Source: Actinomycetota bacterium
GTDB taxonomy: Bacteria > Actinomycetota > Acidimicrobiia > Acidimicrobiales > Microtrichaceae
NCBI GenBank assembly: GCA_005777415.1
Contig: SXMI01000001.1
Span: 1-5,446, forward strand
Length of the DNA stretch: 5,446 nucleotides
Reading direction: 5' to 3'
The notes under the pieces are model-generated. The model ran no database searches. It saw nothing but the letters and a program-made list of their open reading frames with translations, and was not told the origin of the DNA. Positions 5,430 to 5,446 of this stretch are shown here, in pieces. The stretch's first letter is position 1. Every line of letters begins with the position of its first letter. A program made the translations under genes and the position numbers.

Positions 5430-5446
5430 GCCGCGCCCGGCCCGGC

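Noticed and set aside
1..5446. CRISPR array, mobile element, tRNA or rRNA
   Set aside because: I saw no regularly spaced repeats, terminal inverted repeats with a transposase, tRNA arms or rRNA-like sequence; the window is almost fully occupied by chromosomal genes.

Overview
This window comes from a high-GC bacterial chromosome, roughly 70% G+C by eye. Codons end almost always in G or C, three of the four complete genes start with GTG, and the PspA protein closely resembles the mycobacterial 35 kDa antigen (Rv2744c) type. Together with the actinobacterial style of MurJ, this points to an Actinomycetota member. A deep lineage such as Acidimicrobiia is my guess, not something the sequence proves.

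Layout, left to right. Positions 1-309 (minus strand) hold the N-terminus of a gene that runs off the left edge; its last readable residues look like the opening of a dGTP triphosphohydrolase-like HD protein. A 73-bp divergent intergenic region (310-382) follows, with a TANNNT -10 box placed for a leaderless obgE transcript and an imperfect GTGAC/GTCAC palindrome. obgE (383-1720) and proB (1717-2808), both plus strand, overlap by 4 bp (GTGA) and form an operon. Only 12 bp separate proB from the convergent pspA; a G+C-rich hairpin centred on the proB stop codon probably acts for both directions. pspA (2821-3618) lies 50 bp downstream of murJ (3669-5429) on the minus strand, and the two may be co-transcribed. 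The murJ GTG start lies 17 bp from the right edge.

The genes are core housekeeping: a ribosome-associated GTPase (Obg) with the first enzyme of proline synthesis (glutamate 5-kinase), then the lipid II flippase (MurJ) with the membrane-stress protein PspA. All four complete genes look intact. I saw no mobile element, CRISPR array, tRNA, rRNA or defence gene, and I do not think the window holds an undescribed multi-gene system. The observations most worth a second look are a possible stem-loop around the pspA ribosome binding site, an Obg protein with a degenerate G4 motif, the leaderless obgE start, and a MurJ lacking the charged cavity residues known from E. coli.
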